A DNA stretch of 64,000 nt, taken from Flavobacterium sp. 5 (GTDB lineage Bacteria > Bacteroidota > Bacteroidia > Flavobacteriales > Flavobacteriaceae). The notes beneath the pieces were generated by a model, which was not told where the DNA came from, made no database searches, and saw only the letters and a list, made by a program, of their open reading frames with translations. Of the stretch, positions 61,332-64,000 are shown one piece after another (positions within the stretch are counted from its first letter, which is position 1; the number at the start of each line of letters is the position of its first letter). The stretch lies in assembly GCF_002813295.1 (NCBI RefSeq), contig NZ_PHUE01000001.1, positions 4,278,001-4,342,000 on the forward strand. The letters run 5' to 3'. Both the position numbers and the translations under genes were made by a program.

Positions 61332-62366
61332 ATGACAGCAACCTTACTAATATTATTCATTTGCAGTTATTTAGCCTTTTCAATTAGCGCTATTTGCGGA
61401 GGCGGTGCAGGCTTAATGCTGATACCTATTTTGGGACAGCTTTTACCCGTGAGCAGCGTACCTGCAGCCCTTTCAATTGGTACGTTTACCAGTTCGGGTT
61501 CCCGATTAATTTTATTTCGAAAAAATATTTGCTGGCCTATCGTCAAATATTTTGTTCCAGCTGCTTTACCAGCTGTATGGTTGGGAGCTTGGTTGTTGAA
61601 ATTTGTAAATCCTGTCTATTTAGAAATTGCAATGGGTCTTTTTCTAGTCAGTAATTTGACATTTTTGTTCCAAAAGAAAAAAGAATTAAATAAAACAGAA
61701 CATCCGTCGAATTTTGTACTGGGTCTAATCGGTTTTTCAGCAGGTTTTTTATCGGGTCTTACAGGTGCTGTTGGATTGTTATTTAATCGTTTTTATTTGC
61801 GATACGGATTGACCAAAGAAGAAATTATAGCAACAAGAGCAGCAAACGAAATCATCTTGCATCTTGTAAAAATCGTGCTGTACTTTTTATTTGGCTTGAT
61901 TTCTATGAAAGTAATTTACATAGGTGTAGTAGTCGCATTTTCTGCAGTTCTTTCCAGTTGGTCAATGAAATGGATTTTACCCAAATTAAGCGAGACTTCA
62001 TTTAAAAAAATAGGATATTATGCCATGACACTTTCAGGTTTTGTGATGCTTTCGCAATCAAGTTCTGACTTATTAGCCGCCAATAACGGAAATTTAGCTA
62101 CTAATTCTAAAAACAAAGGAATAGAAACCAAACTGAAATGGCAAGACTCTCATTTTGCTCTTGAATTTACGTATAATGAAGGTTTTGAATTTGAACAACT
62201 CATCCCAATTACCGACTTGACAAATGAGCAACAAAAAATAGTCTACAGTAAAAGGCAATCTGCGGATGAAATTGTAATAGAAGCAGTATATGTAATTGGT
62301 TCAAAATCCTATGAAGCCTACTATTTTAAGAATAATCAATTGATTCAGAAAATAGATTTCAAATAG
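61332..62366 (+). CDS. TauE/SafE-family permease with extra C-terminal domain
   Basis: A 344-residue protein starting at the ATG at 61332 (a TTG one codon upstream is less likely). The first 245 residues have about eight membrane segments with the family features SAICGGGAGLMLIPIL and GFLSGLTGAVGLLFNRFYLR. They are followed by about 95 soluble residues (LKWQDSHFALEFTYNEGFEF...) not usual for short TauE/SafE proteins. The family exports sulfite, sulfoacetate or related anions, but the substrate here is unknown. No TTCAG box precedes it. Confidence 0.8.
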   Translation: MTATLLILFICSYLAFSISAICGGGAGLMLIPILGQLLPVSSVPAALSIGTFTSSGSRLILFRKNICWPIVKYFVPAALPAVWLGAWLLKFVNPVYLEIAMGLFLVSNLTFLFQKKKELNKTEHPSNFVLGLIGFSAGFLSGLTGAVGLLFNRFYLRYGLTKEEIIATRAANEIILHLVKIVLYFLFGLISMKVIYIGVVVAFSAVLSSWSMKWILPKLSETSFKKIGYYAMTLSGFVMLSQSSSDLLAANNGNLATNSKNKGIETKLKWQDSHFALEFTYNEGFEFEQLIPITDLTNEQQKIVYSKRQSADEIVIEAVYVIGSKSYEAYYFKNNQLIQKIDFK

Positions 62367-62773
62367 ATTTGATCCGATATTTTTAAAATGAGCAGGTAAC
62401 AGGAATTGTATCCAATATGCAATAAATAATCCTTTTAGTATAATAGCCTGATGAAAATTTCACAATCAAATTAATTGTAAAAAAAACAGAGCTTAATTTA
62501 GTGCAGAGTCTTATTTGTATATCCATTCTAAAGTCAGTGCCATCAAAAAAAGCGATTCTAAGCTGTTAATAATTAAAAATAAGCATTGACAGTAATAAAA
62601 CAAACGCGTGCCCGCTTGTTTGAACTCCCCAAAGAGGCATGTTCTGGACAGGCGGGCACTCAGCCCAGGGCTAATGGTTTCGTCCTGAAATCGACTTTAA
62701 AGAAATTGAGGTGTCCGCCTTAAATTAAAAGACAAAAAGTCATTTCCTGCTGTGCACAGAATTATATATTTCT
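62367..62773. other. Gene-free spacer with an inverted repeat
   Basis: No gene is seen. GTGCCCGCTTGT (62608-62619) and ACAGGCGGGCAC (62648-62659) form a 12-bp inverted repeat with one G-T pair. This GC-rich island stands out in AT-rich DNA and lies just downstream of the integrase gene, so it could be part of an attachment region or a terminator. No matching second att copy was found by eye. Confidence 0.4.
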
Positions 62774-63916
62774 CTATTTAAATGAAATTTTATTAGTTGT
62801 TTCCCTTTTTTTCTCGTCGATTATTTTTGTATATATCTGCGTTGTCTTTATGTTTTTGTGTCCCAGCATTTTCGATACCGTAAAAATGTCAGTACCTGCC
62901 GCCATCTGTAATGTTGCATACGTATGCCTAAAGCAGTGAAATGTAATATGTTTTTCAATTGATGCGTCTTTAATCCAAATAGGAAGCAGTCGGTCTACGT
63001 CCCATTTTTTTAAATCATAAAAGACTCTCTTACTTTGTGCCTCTTTTTCACCTAAGAACTCGAACGCTTCTTGGGAAATAGGAAGAGTTACCGGTCTGTC
63101 CGTTTTTTGCTGCTTAAATCTAATGTAATATCCTTCGCTTTTACTATACTGCACTTCTTCCCATGTAAGTTTTGCAATATCGGAATAGCGTATTCCTGTT
63201 AGCAGAGAAAACATGCAGACGCGTTTAACAATCTCTTTTTTGCATGGTGTCCTAAACAGCCTTGAAGCTTCTTCCATAGTTAGGAAATTTCTTTGGGACT
63301 CCTGTTCCTTGATGCTATCAACCGCAGCATTAATATCAGTTTGCAGTAATCCTTTCTTATAAGCTTTTCGAAGGGTGGCCTTGATTTTGTTAAAATAGGA
63401 TAATGCAGTGTTTTGAGCCAAAAACTGGTCTTTTTTCTTTAAACATTTTGCCTTCAAAATGTATTCCCTGAAGTCCTCAATAATTGTTACATCAATTTCC
63501 TGCATTAATATGTCCTCGTTCTTAAGAAACTTTTCAAAGTGGATAATTGCATATTTCCAGATTTCAGCGTTATTGCCGGTCTTGATTTCTGCTGTCTGTT
63601 TTATATACTGCAGGAATGATTTTTCTCCTATTTCCTGCAGACGTAGCCGCTCTTGCTCAAATGGTGTATAGATTTGCTGCTTGTTTAATACATTAAGCCT
63701 ATTTGCACAAATCATCTCGGCCTTGTGTAAATTTTCTGAATTCATTGCTTTATCAATATTATTTTTTGGTTTTGAAACCAGATATAAACCTAAATACTCT
63801 CTTCGCGAAAATTCATGAGTTTTAGCGTTATAGATTGGAGGGAAAAAATCAAGATATAATGTAATCTTTCCACTTGGCAGCGTCCTTTTCCTTAATGTAA
63901 CATTTATATTTTTCAT
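62774..63916 (-). CDS. Tyrosine recombinase/integrase
   Basis: A 380-residue tyrosine recombinase with an N-terminal arm-binding part, a SAM-like core-binding domain (about 95-195) and a catalytic domain. Catalytic residues are Arg243 (TGIRYSDI), Lys in FKQQKTDRP, His327-x2-Arg330 (HCFRHTYA), His353 (LGHKN) and the nucleophile Tyr362 (TQIYTKI). It resembles integrases of Bacteroidota conjugative and mobilisable elements. It is transcribed leftward and overlaps the upstream gene by 4 bases. Whether it belongs to the element with the tra genes or to a second element to the right is not decided by this window. Confidence 0.88.
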   Translation of the reverse strand: MKNINVTLRKRTLPSGKITLYLDFFPPIYNAKTHEFSRREYLGLYLVSKPKNNIDKAMNSENLHKAEMICANRLNVLNKQQIYTPFEQERLRLQEIGEKSFLQYIKQTAEIKTGNNAEIWKYAIIHFEKFLKNEDILMQEIDVTIIEDFREYILKAKCLKKKDQFLAQNTALSYFNKIKATLRKAYKKGLLQTDINAAVDSIKEQESQRNFLTMEEASRLFRTPCKKEIVKRVCMFSLLTGIRYSDIAKLTWEEVQYSKSEGYYIRFKQQKTDRPVTLPISQEAFEFLGEKEAQSKRVFYDLKKWDVDRLLPIWIKDASIEKHITFHCFRHTYATLQMAAGTDIFTVSKMLGHKNIKTTQIYTKIIDEKKRETTNKISFK

Positions 63917-64000
63917 CTTCCAACAGCATTAAAAATTATATCAATATCCTGTTTGGCTACACAGGTGAATTTTCCAACGGAATATTTTACTATGCCCTGC
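63913..64000 (-). CDS. C-terminal end of a gene upstream of the integrase (cut by window edge)
   Basis: A - strand frame enters from the right edge and ends GKFTCVAKQDIDIIFNAVGR then TGA, overlapping the integrase ATG (ATGA). The tail looks protein-like and the 4-base overlap suggests translation coupling with the integrase. Too little is visible to name it. Confidence 0.45.
   Translation of the reverse strand, partial: QGIVKYSVGKFTCVAKQDIDIIFNAVGR

Overview
The window looks like a stretch of a Bacteroidota genome, most likely of the Flavobacteriia. The proteins are of flavobacterial type, intergenic DNA is AT-rich, Shine-Dalgarno sequences are mostly absent, and at least one promoter has the Bacteroidota -33/-7 form (TTTG-N19-TAnnTTTG, upstream of hipB). 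Most of the left two thirds belongs to an integrative and conjugative element (ICE) of the Bacteroidota Tra type. No tRNA, rRNA, CRISPR array or insertion-sequence transposase was recognised.

Layout. (1) 1-0.9 kb: the 3' end of the large ICE helicase/methylase gene. (2) 1.0-18.9 kb: a copper/silver-type resistance island, all on the + strand. It holds small secreted Cys/His-rich proteins, HMA and DUF3347 proteins, a haem-binding-domain protein, an RND efflux system (CusA split by a frameshift, a TolC-like channel, two adaptors), an HMA-AraC regulator, a CPC-type Cu(I) P-type ATPase, an unrecognised HhH plus nuclease-like protein with a small methyltransferase, and a multicopper oxidase with a CopB-like C-terminal barrel. 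A short heavy-metal-binding module (CxMHP...CPxCGM) occurs nine times in five of these proteins. (3) 19.0-24.3 kb: mobilisation genes mobC, mobB and mobA, an odd + strand membrane-protein gene between mobC and mobB, and a hairpin-rich candidate oriT. (4) 24.3-37.1 kb: ParA/TraA, TraB, TraD-like, TraE-TraO and TraQ, i.e. the type IV transfer apparatus. traL carries a frame-shifting 17-bp duplication and the last small membrane-protein gene is frameshifted. (5) 37.6-43.2 kb, - strand: a PRTRC cassette (E1-like ThiF, E2-like protein B, ubiquitin-like protein C ending in Gly, protein E and others), a DUF932 protein and SSB.

(6) 43.2-44.5 kb: a decayed region with a large nested inverted repeat, a Fic-domain relic and a small stop-interrupted gene. 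(7) 44.5-46.1 kb: a hipBA toxin-antitoxin pair with a recognisable promoter and operator. (8) 46.2-62.4 kb: a chromosome-like envelope region. It holds a half-size EamA transporter, a TonB-dependent receptor, a PAP2 phosphatase, a second RND efflux operon with a beta-propeller protein, a PepSY-like protein, a two-component system, an LTA-synthase-type sulfatase and a TauE/SafE permease. (9) 62.8-64.0 kb: a tyrosine recombinase and the end of an overlapping gene.

How the parts fit. The copper island is cargo placed between the helicase and the mob genes, so metal resistance should travel with the element. In the right part, four promoters (TonB receptor, PAP2, PepSY-like, LTA-synthase-like) share one exact layout: two TTCAG-like boxes 11 bp apart, then a TTTG whose G lies 22 bp after the start of the second box. 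This is the expected pattern for an OmpR-type activator, and an OmpR-type regulator/kinase pair lies among them. I infer a local envelope regulon, which is the most distinctive pattern I found. Function assignments rest on motifs and recalled family features; no database search was run.
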